Shown: piece after piece, positions 1 to 5,993 of the stretch
How the letters are laid out: the number at the start of each line of letters is the position of its first letter
Position numbering within the stretch: the stretch's first letter is position 1
DNA from: Bryobacteraceae bacterium
GTDB lineage: Bacteria > Acidobacteriota > Terriglobia > Bryobacterales > Bryobacteraceae
DNA length: 5,993 nt
Direction of reading: 5' to 3'
NCBI GenBank assembly: GCA_014379815.1
Contig: JACMLA010000209.1
Coordinates: 1 to 5,993 of the forward strand
Notes under the pieces: generated by a model
Seen by the model: the letters and a program-made list of their open reading frames with translations, nothing else
Database searches by the model: none
Told to the model about the DNA's origin: nothing
Program-made: the position numbers and the translations under genes

Positions 1-324
1 GATGTGACGATCGCCGACGATGTGTGTATCTCGCAAGGCGCTTACCTCTGCACCGGCAATCACGACTGGTCCGATCCTTCGTTTGGTTTGATCGCAAGGC
101 CGATCCATCTGCACCGGGGCTGCTGGGTGGGGGCTCGTGCACTCATCGGGCCCGGCGTGACGATCGGGGAGCATGCGATCGCCGCAGCCGGCAGTGTGGT
201 CTCAAAGAACGTGCCGGCTTTCCAGATCTACAGCGGCAATCCTGCAATTTTTGTCCGCATGCGGGTTCTGAAACCGGCGGTAAGTACAGCCATTCCCGAG
301 CCTGCTCTTTCTGGCCACCAGTAG
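1..324 (+). CDS. wcaF: WcaF-like exopolysaccharide O-acetyltransferase, 3' part (5' end outside window)
   Basis: This is the C-terminal 107 residues of a left-handed beta-helix (hexapeptide repeat) acetyltransferase; the open frame already runs at base 1, so the true start lies upstream. The block SQGAYLCTGNHD (residues 11-22) is the hallmark of the WcaF group, and H21 is the expected catalytic histidine. Hexapeptide turns continue through WVGARALIGPGVTIGEHAIAA, and the family-typical closing motif SGNPA follows. The last ~20 residues are a short nonconserved tail. Members transfer acetyl from acetyl-CoA to a sugar hydroxyl in the cytoplasm; E. coli WcaF acts in colanic acid synthesis. A glycosyltransferase gene begins 37 bp downstream, so the acceptor may be the sugar that enzyme adds (inference). 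The family call is firm; the acceptor is unknown. A NodL/maltose acetyltransferase relative is the main alternative. Confidence 0.9.
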   Translation, partial: DVTIADDVCISQGAYLCTGNHDWSDPSFGLIARPIHLHRGCWVGARALIGPGVTIGEHAIAAAGSVVSKNVPAFQIYSGNPAIFVRMRVLKPAVSTAIPEPALSGHQ

Positions 325-361
325 TTCCTGACGAGCTTTTCAATCGAGGTTTCTTTCTTTT

Positions 362-1660
362 ATGACCAGTGTTTCCGAAGTGTGGCCAGTCGCCGGCGGC
401 ACCGTTGCGCAACCAGTTGAGCGGCAGGAGGCAGAGCGCCCTCTTCGAATCCTGATTCTGAATCAGGCCTTCCATCCTGACGTTGCGTCCACGGCGCAAC
501 ATGCTTCGGATCTGGCGGTGGCGCTGGCACAGCGTGGCCATCAGGTTCAGGCACTGTCAAGTAAACGATGCTATGACAATCCGCAGCTTCGGTTTGCCGA
601 ACGGGAAACATGGAAGGGCGTGAGCATCCGTCGTATCCCTTCATTTGGCTTTGGCAAGGGCGCCAAGTGGCGCCGTGTGGCCGACTTTGGCAGCTACATA
701 GCCAATTGCTTTCTGCATCTGATGTGGATGCCGCGTCACGATGTGGTGATCGCGCTGACCACACCGCCTTTGATTTCTTTTTTAGGTGCACTCATGGTCC
801 GGCTCAAGGGCGGGCATCTGGTTTTCTGGGTGATGGACCTGAATCCGGATGAAGCGATCGCGGCCGGCTGGCTAAAGGGATCTTCCTTCGCCGCCCGCTA
901 CCTGCAGAAGCTGTTGCAATACAGTCTCGAGACATCGGAAAGCGTAATTGCTCTCGATCGATTTATGGCAGAGCGACTGCTCGATAAGGGTATTGCTGCG
1001 GAGAAGATCGCGATTCTGCCACCGTGGTCTCACAGCGAAGCCGTGTCTTACGACGCCGAAGGGCGGGCAGATTTCCGGCGGACGCACGGCCTTACCGACA
1101 AATTTGTCGTGATGTATTCCGGTAATCACAGTCCCTGCCATCCCCTGACTACTTTGATGCTGGCTGCGCGCCAGCTGCGCGATGAGCCCGATGTGAAGTT
1201 CGTCTTCATAGGAGGCGGCAGCGAGTTTAAGGCTGTGCAGCGTTTCTCTGAGGAAGAAGGCCTTAAGAACACTCTTCTGCTGCCTTATCAGCCGCTCGAT
1301 ACACTTTCATCCTCTCTATCCGCGGCCGACCTCCACACCGTTGTGATGGGGGAGCCATTTGTAGGGATGGTGCATCCCTGCAAGATCTACAACATACTCA
1401 CACTTGGCACGCCCGTACTTTACATCGGACCGGAAGAGAGCCACGTTACCGACCTTGCCAGCGGTGTGCATTCTGACAGCTGGTTCTATGCTTCGAGGCA
1501 TGGAGAGACGTTGCGTGTTGTCGAGCACATTCGTACCGCCCGAAACCGATGGCTGCTGGAGGTTGCTGAGGAAAAGAAGGTTGCCGGAAAATTCTCCCAG
1601 GAGGCGCTTCTCAAGCCTCATATCGCGATGGTGGAAGCAGCGGCCGGAGTGCGGCGGTAA
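362..1660 (+). CDS. GT4-type glycosyltransferase for exopolysaccharide synthesis (WcaI/WbuB-like)
   Basis: A 432-residue GT-B fold glycosyltransferase, the usual length for family GT4, with no signal peptide, so cytoplasmic or membrane-associated. The N-terminal domain opens with LRILILNQAFHPD (28-40) and continues to FWVMDLNPDEAIAAGW (155-170), the equivalent of the D-x-x-P segment of WcaI/WbuB-like enzymes. The donor-binding domain starts near 247 and has YSGNHSPCHPL (252-262), FIGGGSEF (282-289), LPYQP (307-311) and VHPCKIYNILTLGTPVLYIG (337-356). The canonical E-x7-E pair is not intact: E331 is followed eight residues later by P339, while K341 is kept. The ATG at 362 has a weak GAGG 12 nt upstream, and the first 27 residues lie before the conserved fold, so a slightly later start is possible. 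The 37 bp gap behind the acetyltransferase suggests one transcript. It probably transfers a nucleotide-sugar residue to a lipid-linked acceptor; the donor cannot be read. Confidence 0.9.
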   Translation: MTSVSEVWPVAGGTVAQPVERQEAERPLRILILNQAFHPDVASTAQHASDLAVALAQRGHQVQALSSKRCYDNPQLRFAERETWKGVSIRRIPSFGFGKGAKWRRVADFGSYIANCFLHLMWMPRHDVVIALTTPPLISFLGALMVRLKGGHLVFWVMDLNPDEAIAAGWLKGSSFAARYLQKLLQYSLETSESVIALDRFMAERLLDKGIAAEKIAILPPWSHSEAVSYDAEGRADFRRTHGLTDKFVVMYSGNHSPCHPLTTLMLAARQLRDEPDVKFVFIGGGSEFKAVQRFSEEEGLKNTLLLPYQPLDTLSSSLSAADLHTVVMGEPFVGMVHPCKIYNILTLGTPVLYIGPEESHVTDLASGVHSDSWFYASRHGETLRVVEHIRTARNRWLLEVAEEKKVAGKFSQEALLKPHIAMVEAAAGVRR

Positions 1661-1686
1661 CGCAATCTGGCACAGCAAAAGAGCCG

Positions 1687-3339
1687 CTATCGTTTATACA
1701 GGTACCAGGCGCGAGCGCCTTTCCAGAGTGGCTGGCCTAAGTCCGGCGACGCGTTGTGAAGCAGGATCGCTGTTTGCGTATTCTCACGATATTGCGCCTT
1801 AGCTTTATCGAGAGTCATATCGGCCGGCGAAAGCCTTTCGGCAACGATTCCGGAGACAGTCCCCGGATCGTAGTACACAGTCAGGTTCGGCCCCGATGCA
1901 CCGCTTAGAGTGGAAGCTGCCCTGAGACGAGCTTCGAGAGCCTGCTCATCTTCCGTGAATGCAGTCATCAGGACAGAGCCGGCGGTCTCCGGGATGCCAC
2001 GCTGTTTCAGGTAAGCAAGGACTCCGGAGTGGTCGCGAAGCTGAGTCGAGACACGTTCCTGCATGCGGCTGTAAACGGCACGTGGCAATGGAATCCGGTA
2101 GAGATAGAGCGCCTCTTCGGGCAGAAACAAAGTTGTGTCGGGGCTAAGTTCAGCGGCGGCATGAAGGCCCATCGCGAGTTCATCCGGGCCGCGCAGTTGC
2201 TGCTCACGAATCGTACTTTCAGCGAATGTGCCGACACTGGCAAGAATGAACAAGCCAGCAATCAGGCGGTGATTGTTTACAGCCGCGAGGGTCAGGGCGG
2301 CCAGCAACACAATGCAAGGCAGCAGCGGGAGAAAGTATCTGGGAAACAGATCGACTTTCGCGGAAACCAGCGGCAGCGTAACGATAGCAGTGGCAATGAG
2401 ACCAGGAATGGCGAACACCCGCAAAGCAGCCGATTTCAGAGCGTAGATCGCTCCAGCGACGCTAAGCAGGGTCAGGATGGTAAACGACACACCCATCGCA
2501 TCGAGCCACACGTTAAAGAACGCTGGTGGATGGAGCGACGCGTGGTGACCGAGATGGCCCAGCACCGCTTTTGCGAACCGAAGGGGATCGGTCCAGACCC
2601 AGGGACACCAGAACAGAAAACCCACAAAGAGTCCAACGCAGAATCTCAGGATTCCGGGAATGCGTTTCACAAGAACCTGACGCAAGTCAAACGCGAGCAA
2701 CAGTAACGGCAACACGACCAGGCTCGCGAGAGTGATGCGTGAAGCGATGGCTGCTGCAAACAGGAACCCTGCCCAGAAAGCCCGGGTGGCGCCGAAGCGC
2801 ACGATAAGGAACAACGCTCCGAGGGCAAACGTCAGTCCGGCAGCTTCGCCCATTGCCATGGCAGACTGGCGGAAGAAGATGGGAACAAAGGCGATGGCGC
2901 CGGCGGCTATCCACGCAACCCGCTTTGAATTGGTCAGCGAAGAGGCAATTCCAAAGGCAAAGATCGGTGCGGCGCTGCTGATCGCAGCGACCAGAAGCCG
3001 GAGCAAAGTAACACTGTGTACCGGGTTCGCGTAGGCGTGTGCAAGATAATTTCCAAGGCTGTTGAGGCCCGCTGTCATGCCTCTCGGAATGCCGTTCTGT
3101 ATCACAAGATCGGCGATCCATACGGGCATCATAAGCATCTGAAGAATGCTGCCTGGCCACTGCAGAGAAGTGGAAGGTACACCTAAAAAACGGTCAAGGC
3201 AGGAGAGAGTCATCTCCAGCTCGTCGATGTTATAGAAGTAGCCGGCCGGTGGATTCAGGATGAGAGCGCAGCGGGTAGCAAAAACCACAAGCCAGGCCAC
3301 GGTCAGCAGAACAGCCGGATGTTTATAGGGGCGAGTCAC
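1687..3339 (-). CDS. Polytopic GT-C membrane glycosyltransferase, GT39/PMT-like
   Basis: A 550-residue membrane protein. The first hydrophobic segment (about 9-28) is followed by a short loop with YNIDELEMT, where D39-E40 is the acidic pair expected in the first external loop of GT-C enzymes (PMT, ArnT). Further hydrophobic segments lie near 62-80, 108-135, 140-182, 187-217, 228-250, 283-325 and 332-375. RYFLPLLP (334-341) matches the motif of PMT_2-type transferases. Residues ~376-550 are largely hydrophilic and probably form an external domain. Such enzymes use polyprenyl-phosphate sugars on the outer face of the inner membrane; donor and acceptor are unknown here. The start is GTG at 3339: the upstream frame hits TAA without another start, and later ATGs would remove the DE motif. 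An AAAAAAGGG purine run sits 14 nt upstream. It is convergent with the GT4 gene and divergent from the FAD enzyme. Confidence 0.85.
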   Translation of the reverse strand: MTRPYKHPAVLLTVAWLVVFATRCALILNPPAGYFYNIDELEMTLSCLDRFLGVPSTSLQWPGSILQMLMMPVWIADLVIQNGIPRGMTAGLNSLGNYLAHAYANPVHSVTLLRLLVAAISSAAPIFAFGIASSLTNSKRVAWIAAGAIAFVPIFFRQSAMAMGEAAGLTFALGALFLIVRFGATRAFWAGFLFAAAIASRITLASLVVLPLLLLAFDLRQVLVKRIPGILRFCVGLFVGFLFWCPWVWTDPLRFAKAVLGHLGHHASLHPPAFFNVWLDAMGVSFTILTLLSVAGAIYALKSAALRVFAIPGLIATAIVTLPLVSAKVDLFPRYFLPLLPCIVLLAALTLAAVNNHRLIAGLFILASVGTFAESTIREQQLRGPDELAMGLHAAAELSPDTTLFLPEEALYLYRIPLPRAVYSRMQERVSTQLRDHSGVLAYLKQRGIPETAGSVLMTAFTEDEQALEARLRAASTLSGASGPNLTVYYDPGTVSGIVAERLSPADMTLDKAKAQYRENTQTAILLHNASPDLGQPLWKGARAWYLYKR

Positions 3340-3380
3340 TGATGTTTGCGCAGCCCTTTTTTGAGGGGAGTCGCGTTACT

Positions 3381-3409
3381 ACTTTACACAGTCCAGCCTC
3401 TCCTGTACA
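3381..3409 (-). promoter_or_regulatory. Candidate sigma70-type promoter for the GT-C gene
   Basis: On the minus strand TGTACA (plus 3404-3409) and TAAAGT (plus 3381-3386) are separated by 17 nt; each matches the consensus at four of six bases. Transcription would start near 3374, giving a leader of about 35 nt before the GTG at 3339. The same bases read on the plus strand as TTTACA-17 nt-TACATA (3383-3411), a weaker candidate facing the FAD gene. Called by eye only. Confidence 0.3.
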
Positions 3410-3645
3410 TAAGCAATGCCTGGCTTTAAATATGACGGTTTGGTGTTGAACCGGACAGGCGGAATGTGGTTGATATTCTGGTATTTAGGACGGGATCACC
3501 CGCCGTCGGGAATATATCGCCAGTTGTGTCAATAGCTCGTTTTGTCCGATTCTATTCCCTGTTACTGACTTTATGATGTTCCGGATATTTGAGGCAGTTC
3601 GGCGATGCGAGGATCACTGTGAGCGCGGGTAAAGAGTCTGCGGTA

Positions 3646-3665
3646 CGGACTCGCGGCGCGGACTC
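3646..3665. repeat. Two direct copies of CGGACTC, 13 bp apart
   Basis: CGGACTC occurs at 3646-3652 and again at 3659-3665. The first copy also closes a 5-bp inverted repeat with GAGTC at 3634-3638. Tandem half-sites could bind a regulator, but the motif is short and its function is unknown. Confidence 0.3.
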
Positions 3666-3679
3666 CATAATGAGCCGCG
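3652..3679. repeat. Inverted repeat CGCGGC/GCCGCG
   Basis: CGCGGC (3652-3657) and GCCGCG (3674-3679) are perfect 6-bp all-GC complements around a 16-nt loop. No T run follows, so it does not look like an intrinsic terminator. It could fold in a long leader RNA of the FAD gene. Confidence 0.35.
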
Positions 3680-3736
3680 TGGCAGAAACATTTCATTCCT
3701 GGTGCTGCGTCGGACCAGATAACGTCGATTGTGCCT

Positions 3737-3769
3737 CGGCCGGAACGGAAACTTTGGTCCGAAAGGCCG
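3737..3769. repeat. Interrupted stem: CGGCC/GGCCG enclosing CGGA/TCCG
   Basis: The outer arms CGGCC (3737-3741) and GGCCG (3765-3769) enclose inner arms CGGA (3746-3749) and TCCG (3758-3761), giving a nine-pair hairpin with an internal loop (GGAA opposite AAA) and an 8-nt apical loop. It is the most elaborate fold visible in the intergenic region. Its function is unknown and chance is possible. Confidence 0.35.
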
Positions 3770-3853
3770 CTTCGCCTATTATTATGCGCTATTCGGCCGA
3801 TAACAGAGTTGAGAACGGATGAGTCTGCAACAAAACCGATATCGATTCCGCAA

Positions 3854-3895
3854 GGGCCGTTCAGGCCCGCGAAACTGGGCATCCGGAAGACCGGA
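3854..3895. repeat. Two adjacent small hairpins
   Basis: GGGCC-GTTCA-GGCCC (3854-3868) and TCCGG-AAGA-CCGGA (3882-3895) are perfect 5-bp inverted repeats with 5-nt and 4-nt loops, 13 nt apart, about 120-160 nt before the FAD gene start. Neither is followed by a T run. They could structure a leader RNA or be protein-binding dyads. Confidence 0.35.
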
Positions 3896-3967
3896 GATTC
3901 CTTTCGTATTCGAACTGGCGCCGCAACTCTCTGCTCGCAGCAGACCGCATTCCGCCGCGCTTACGTT

Positions 3968-3995
3968 CTTACACACAAGCCATATTTGCTATTTT
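3968..3995 (+). promoter_or_regulatory. Candidate promoter for the FAD oxidoreductase gene
   Basis: CTTACA (3968-3973, four of six) and TATTTT (3990-3995, four of six) are 16 nt apart, inside the AT-rich patch just before the gene. The start of transcription would fall near 4002, leaving a leader of about 14 nt that still contains the ribosome binding site. If this is the real promoter, most of the intergenic region lies upstream of it and is not leader RNA. Confidence 0.3.
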
Positions 3996-4007
3996 ACAAA
4001 AGCCAAC

Positions 4008-4013
4008 GAGGTG
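4008..4013 (+). promoter_or_regulatory. Ribosome binding site deciding the FAD gene start
   Basis: GAGGTG at 4008-4013 lies just ahead of the ATG at 4016. The open frame extends 95 more codons upstream, to a GTG at 3731, but that stretch lacks family features. The next in-frame ATG (4049) has no comparable purine motif, so 4016 is preferred. Confidence 0.6.
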
Positions 4014-4015
4014 TT

Positions 4016-5788
4016 ATGCCTGGCCTTAAAAACATTACCGATCAGAATATGAACAATATCAGCGATACGCACCAGAAATCCGACCAGGATTTCATTCAGA
4101 ATCCTAACCAGCGATACGCAATTATCATGGGAGCCGGTCCGGCAGGTCTGACAGCCGCCTTCGAGCTTCTCGCCCGTACCGGCGTCATACCCATCGTTCT
4201 CGAGAAGAGCACCTATATGGGAGGGATCTCCCGAACCCTGAACTACAAAGGGAACCGGATGGATATCGGGGGACACAGGTTCTTCTCAAAGTCGGACCGG
4301 GTTATGAACTGGTGGCTCGATGTGCTGCCAATTCAGAAGACCTCAGGCCAGTCTCAGGCGATCACCTACCAGAGATCGAGCCGCAGTGTGGAAACCAGCA
4401 AGGAAGGCCCGGATCCGGAACTGGAAGATGCAGTGATGCTGGTAAGAAAGCGTAAATCGCGGATCTATTTTCTGCGGAGATTCTTCGAATACCCTATTAC
4501 GCTCAGCAAAGACACGCTCACCAAACTCGGTTTGATGCGTACCATGCGCATTGGCCTCAGCTACATGAAGAGTGCTTCTTTTCCCATTCCAAACGTAAAG
4601 ACGCTCGAGCAGTTTTTCATTAACCGCTTTGGAACAGAGTTGTACCACACGTTCTTCAAGTCGTACACAGAAAAGGTCTGGGGAGTGCCCTGCAACGAGA
4701 TCAGCGCCGAGTGGGGAGAGCAGCGCATTAAAGGGCTGTCGGTAGCAAAAACGCTCAAGCACATCGTCGGCAAGGCTTTCAGCTCAAAAAGCGACATTGC
4801 ACAGAAAGATGTCGAGACCTCTCTGATTGAGCAGTTCCTCTATCCCAAGCTCGGTCCCGGGCAGATGTGGGAAGAGGTGGCGAGGCGAATCACCGCCGCT
4901 GGCGGTCGCATTCTCAAGGGTGTGGAGGTTACTGAGATCAATCCGTCCGGCAACCAGATCGCCTCGATCAAAGCCGTCAATACGGAAACCGGTGAACAGC
5001 AGACGTTCCGGGGAGATTACTTCTTCTCGACACTGCCGATAAAGGAACTTGTCCGCTCGATGCAGACCAGGGTGCCGGACGAAGTGGTCGAAATCAGTGA
5101 AGGCCTCGTCTATCGCGACTTCATTACAGTGGGCCTGCTGGTTCGCAAACTGAAGGTGACCGAACAGGCGGCTCCCGGCACTTACGGGCATAAGTTAATT
5201 GCCGACAACTGGATCTATATTCAGGAGCCCGATGTGTTTGCGGGCCGGCTTCAGATCTTCAATAACTGGAGCCCGTATATGGTGGCAGACCAGGACACGG
5301 TGTGGCTTGGAGTCGAGTACTTCTGCTTCGAAGGGGATGAACTGTGGAACAAGCCGGAAGCGGAAATGGCCGCGCTGGCAGCGCAGGAACTGCACAGGAT
5401 CGGCATTATTGACGAAGCGGACCTGCTCGATTCCGTCGTGTTCCGCATGCCCAAGACTTACCCGGCTTACTTCGGGACCTACTCACGCTTTGACACCCTG
5501 AGAGAGCATCTGGATACATACGAAAATCTGTTCCTGGTGGGACGGAACGGGATGCATAAGTACAACAACCAGGATCACTCGATGCTGACGGCCATGATCG
5601 CGGTAGACAACATTGCCGAAGGCCGTGTCTGCAAGAAGAACATCTGGTCAGTGAACACCGAGATGGACTATCACGAGGAGAAGGCGGGTCCCAGCCCGCA
5701 GGAGAATAAAACCCTGCAAACAACCCAAAAAAGTCCCTCGCCAGAACCGGTAACAGCAGGCGCTCGCGGCAACTCGGCCGGAGACTAA
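4016..5788 (+). CDS. FAD-dependent oxidoreductase, UDP-galactopyranose mutase / amine-oxidase-like
   Basis: A 590-residue flavoprotein. The Rossmann FAD motif is [19 protein letters not shown] (34-52; G39-x-G41-x-x-G44), with the ribose-binding glutamate E63 in VLEKS. MGGISRT (68-74) and DIGGHRFF (83-90) follow, as in UDP-galactopyranose mutase and protoporphyrinogen-oxidase-like enzymes. Residues ~107-140 are a charged insertion. [13 protein letters not shown] (149-161), [23 protein letters not shown] (203-225) and [11 protein letters not shown] (231-241) are the conserved helical part. FSTLP (337-341) and [15 protein letters not shown] (509-523) complete the FAD site. The last ~45 residues are a polar Ser/Pro/Gln tail. 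It has no signal peptide and is probably cytoplasmic. Genes of this type sit in polysaccharide clusters; mutase, sugar oxidoreductase and lipid desaturase chemistry all remain possible. It is divergent from the GT-C gene. Family call firm, reaction unknown. Confidence 0.88.
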   Translation: MPGLKNITDQNMNNISDTHQKSDQDFIQNPNQRYAIIMGAGPAGLTAAFELLARTGVIPIVLEKSTYMGGISRTLNYKGNRMDIGGHRFFSKSDRVMNWWLDVLPIQKTSGQSQAITYQRSSRSVETSKEGPDPELEDAVMLVRKRKSRIYFLRRFFEYPITLSKDTLTKLGLMRTMRIGLSYMKSASFPIPNVKTLEQFFINRFGTELYHTFFKSYTEKVWGVPCNEISAEWGEQRIKGLSVAKTLKHIVGKAFSSKSDIAQKDVETSLIEQFLYPKLGPGQMWEEVARRITAAGGRILKGVEVTEINPSGNQIASIKAVNTETGEQQTFRGDYFFSTLPIKELVRSMQTRVPDEVVEISEGLVYRDFITVGLLVRKLKVTEQAAPGTYGHKLIADNWIYIQEPDVFAGRLQIFNNWSPYMVADQDTVWLGVEYFCFEGDELWNKPEAEMAALAAQELHRIGIIDEADLLDSVVFRMPKTYPAYFGTYSRFDTLREHLDTYENLFLVGRNGMHKYNNQDHSMLTAMIAVDNIAEGRVCKKNIWSVNTEMDYHEEKAGPSPQENKTLQTTQKSPSPEPVTAGARGNSAGD

Positions 5789-5802
5789 CGCGGCGTTTTT
5801 TT
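5777..5802 (+). terminator. Possible weak intrinsic terminator
   Basis: GCCG (5777-5780) can pair with CGGC (5791-5794), and a seven-T run (5796-5802) follows at once. The stem is only four pairs around a 10-nt loop and includes the stop codon, so it is weak. The T run right after the gene is the main support. Confidence 0.3.
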
Positions 5803-5943
5803 CCAGTGGGAAGCTTGTTTACTGGTCCTCTGGTACCAATGAACTCGCTTCCTTGTTCCCCCCAGACTTCTGTTGGTGCAAGGTAAGGCCTTTGCCAGCC
5901 GGAGTTACTGACTTTGGCAGGTGCTGCACGATTACTCTTCGGC

Positions 5944-5949
5944 TATAGT
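5944..5949 (+). promoter_or_regulatory. -10-like box TATAGT before the gene at 5971
   Basis: TATAGT matches the -10 consensus at five of six bases and would place the transcript start about 15 nt before the ATG, just ahead of the ribosome binding site. No convincing -35 lies 16-18 nt upstream, so this is a half-supported promoter. Confidence 0.3.
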
Positions 5950-5956
5950 TTGTTCC

Positions 5957-5962
5957 AGGAGA
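5957..5962 (+). promoter_or_regulatory. Strong ribosome binding site AGGAGA
   Basis: AGGAGA ends 8 nt before the ATG at 5971. It is the best Shine-Dalgarno match next to a start in this window and is the main reason for calling the gene that runs off the right edge. Confidence 0.6.
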
Positions 5963-5970
5963 AATCCGCC

Positions 5971-5993
5971 ATGGCGCTGCCGGGGCCCTGGTA
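5971..5993 (+). CDS. Start of an unidentified gene, cut by the window edge
   Basis: ATG followed by GCG CTG CCG GGG CCC TGG reads MALPGPW, then the window ends. The call depends on the well-spaced AGGAGA and a TATAGT box upstream; seven residues are too few to assign any product. It lies on the same strand as the FAD gene, 182 bp downstream, and the possible terminator and promoter between them suggest it may be transcribed separately. Confidence 0.5.

Larger units (their letters stand above)
3340..4015. other. Long divergent intergenic region with no convincing gene
   Basis: These 676 bp separate the starts of the GT-C gene and the FAD oxidoreductase. Open frames of up to ~100 codons exist on both strands, but none has a recognisable domain plus a good ribosome binding site. 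There are more AT-rich patches near 3535-3597 and 3961-4003. The first holds a -10-like TATGAT (3572-3577) without a matching -35. Short inverted repeats occur at 3489-3507 (GACGG/CCGTC, competing with CGGG-ATCA-CCCG at 3491-3502), 3634-3652 (GAGTC/GACTC), 3652-3679, 3737-3769, 3854-3868 and 3882-3895. This could be a regulated promoter region, a long structured leader, or the remains of a lost gene; the sequence does not decide. Confidence 0.6.
5789..5970. other. Intergenic region between the FAD gene and the next gene
   Basis: No gene is visible in these 182 bp. Beyond the T run there is a CCAGT/ACTGG inverted repeat (5803-5807 with 5821-5825), the palindrome TGGTACCA (5831-5838), and an imperfect dyad centred on AAGGCCTT (5885-5892), with GCAAGG on the left and CCTTTGC on the right. 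That dyad lies about 80 nt before the next start codon and could be an operator, but nothing identifies a binding protein. Confidence 0.4.

Noticed and set aside
1653..1662. ops/JUMPstart-like GGCGGTAACG at the end of the GT4 gene
   Set aside because: Only part of the ops consensus matches, it includes the stop codon of the gene, and it is not in a leader before a polysaccharide operon.
2029..2706. 225-codon open frame antisense to the GT-C gene
   Set aside because: It lies wholly inside a gene with clear membrane and family motifs, its product is polar and unremarkable (rich in R, Q, G and S), and it has no recognisable domain. This is a shadow frame.
3416..3535. 39-codon frame starting MPGFK as a real small gene
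   Set aside because: No Shine-Dalgarno and no recognisable similarity; kept only as part of the near-repeat observation.
3571..3882. 103-codon minus-strand frame in the divergent intergenic region
   Set aside because: No recognisable domain, no convincing ribosome binding site, and it overlaps other open frames of similar length on the plus strand, as expected by chance in GC-rich DNA.
3819..4052. 77-codon plus-strand frame overlapping the FAD gene start
   Set aside because: Product looks random, no family features, and it overlaps the better supported start at 4016 in another frame.
5914..5929. Sigma54-like TTGGCA...TGCAC before the gene at 5971
   Set aside because: The GG and GC dinucleotides are separated by 8 nt here, while sigma54 promoters need 10, so the spacing is wrong.

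Overview
This window looks like part of an exopolysaccharide or cell-surface glycan locus from a bacterium of moderate GC content (mid-50s percent by eye). The source is probably a Gram-negative-type soil or water bacterium. The protein styles remind me of Acidobacteriota (Terriglobia), but that rests on remembered resemblance only. There is no rRNA, tRNA, insertion sequence, CRISPR array or phage signature in the window.

Layout from left to right: (1) nt 1-324, the 3' part of a WcaF-like hexapeptide-repeat O-acetyltransferase. (2) nt 362-1660, a GT4-type (GT-B fold) glycosyltransferase, 37 bp downstream on the same strand and probably in the same operon. (3) nt 1687-3339 on the minus strand, convergent with gene 2 across only 26 bp, a polytopic GT-C membrane glycosyltransferase of the GT39/PMT type with a long soluble C-terminal domain. 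(4) nt 3340-4015, an unusually long (676 bp) divergent intergenic region with several short GC-rich inverted repeats and candidate promoters at its two ends. (5) nt 4016-5788, an FAD-dependent oxidoreductase of the UDP-galactopyranose mutase / amine-oxidase-like fold. (6) nt 5789-5970, an intergenic stretch with a possible weak terminator and a -10-like box. (7) nt 5971 to the end, the first seven codons of another gene with a very good ribosome binding site.

How the genes may work together (inference): the GT4 enzyme adds a sugar to a growing lipid-linked repeat unit in the cytoplasm and the WcaF-like enzyme O-acetylates it. The GT-C enzyme would transfer a sugar from a polyprenyl-phosphate donor on the outer face of the inner membrane. 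The FAD enzyme would modify a nucleotide-linked or lipid-linked sugar. Neither the donor sugars nor the chemistry of the FAD enzyme can be read from the sequence. I see no unmistakable new system. The points most worth a second look are the FAD enzyme of unknown reaction beside a GT-C transferase, and the long structured intergenic region between the two.
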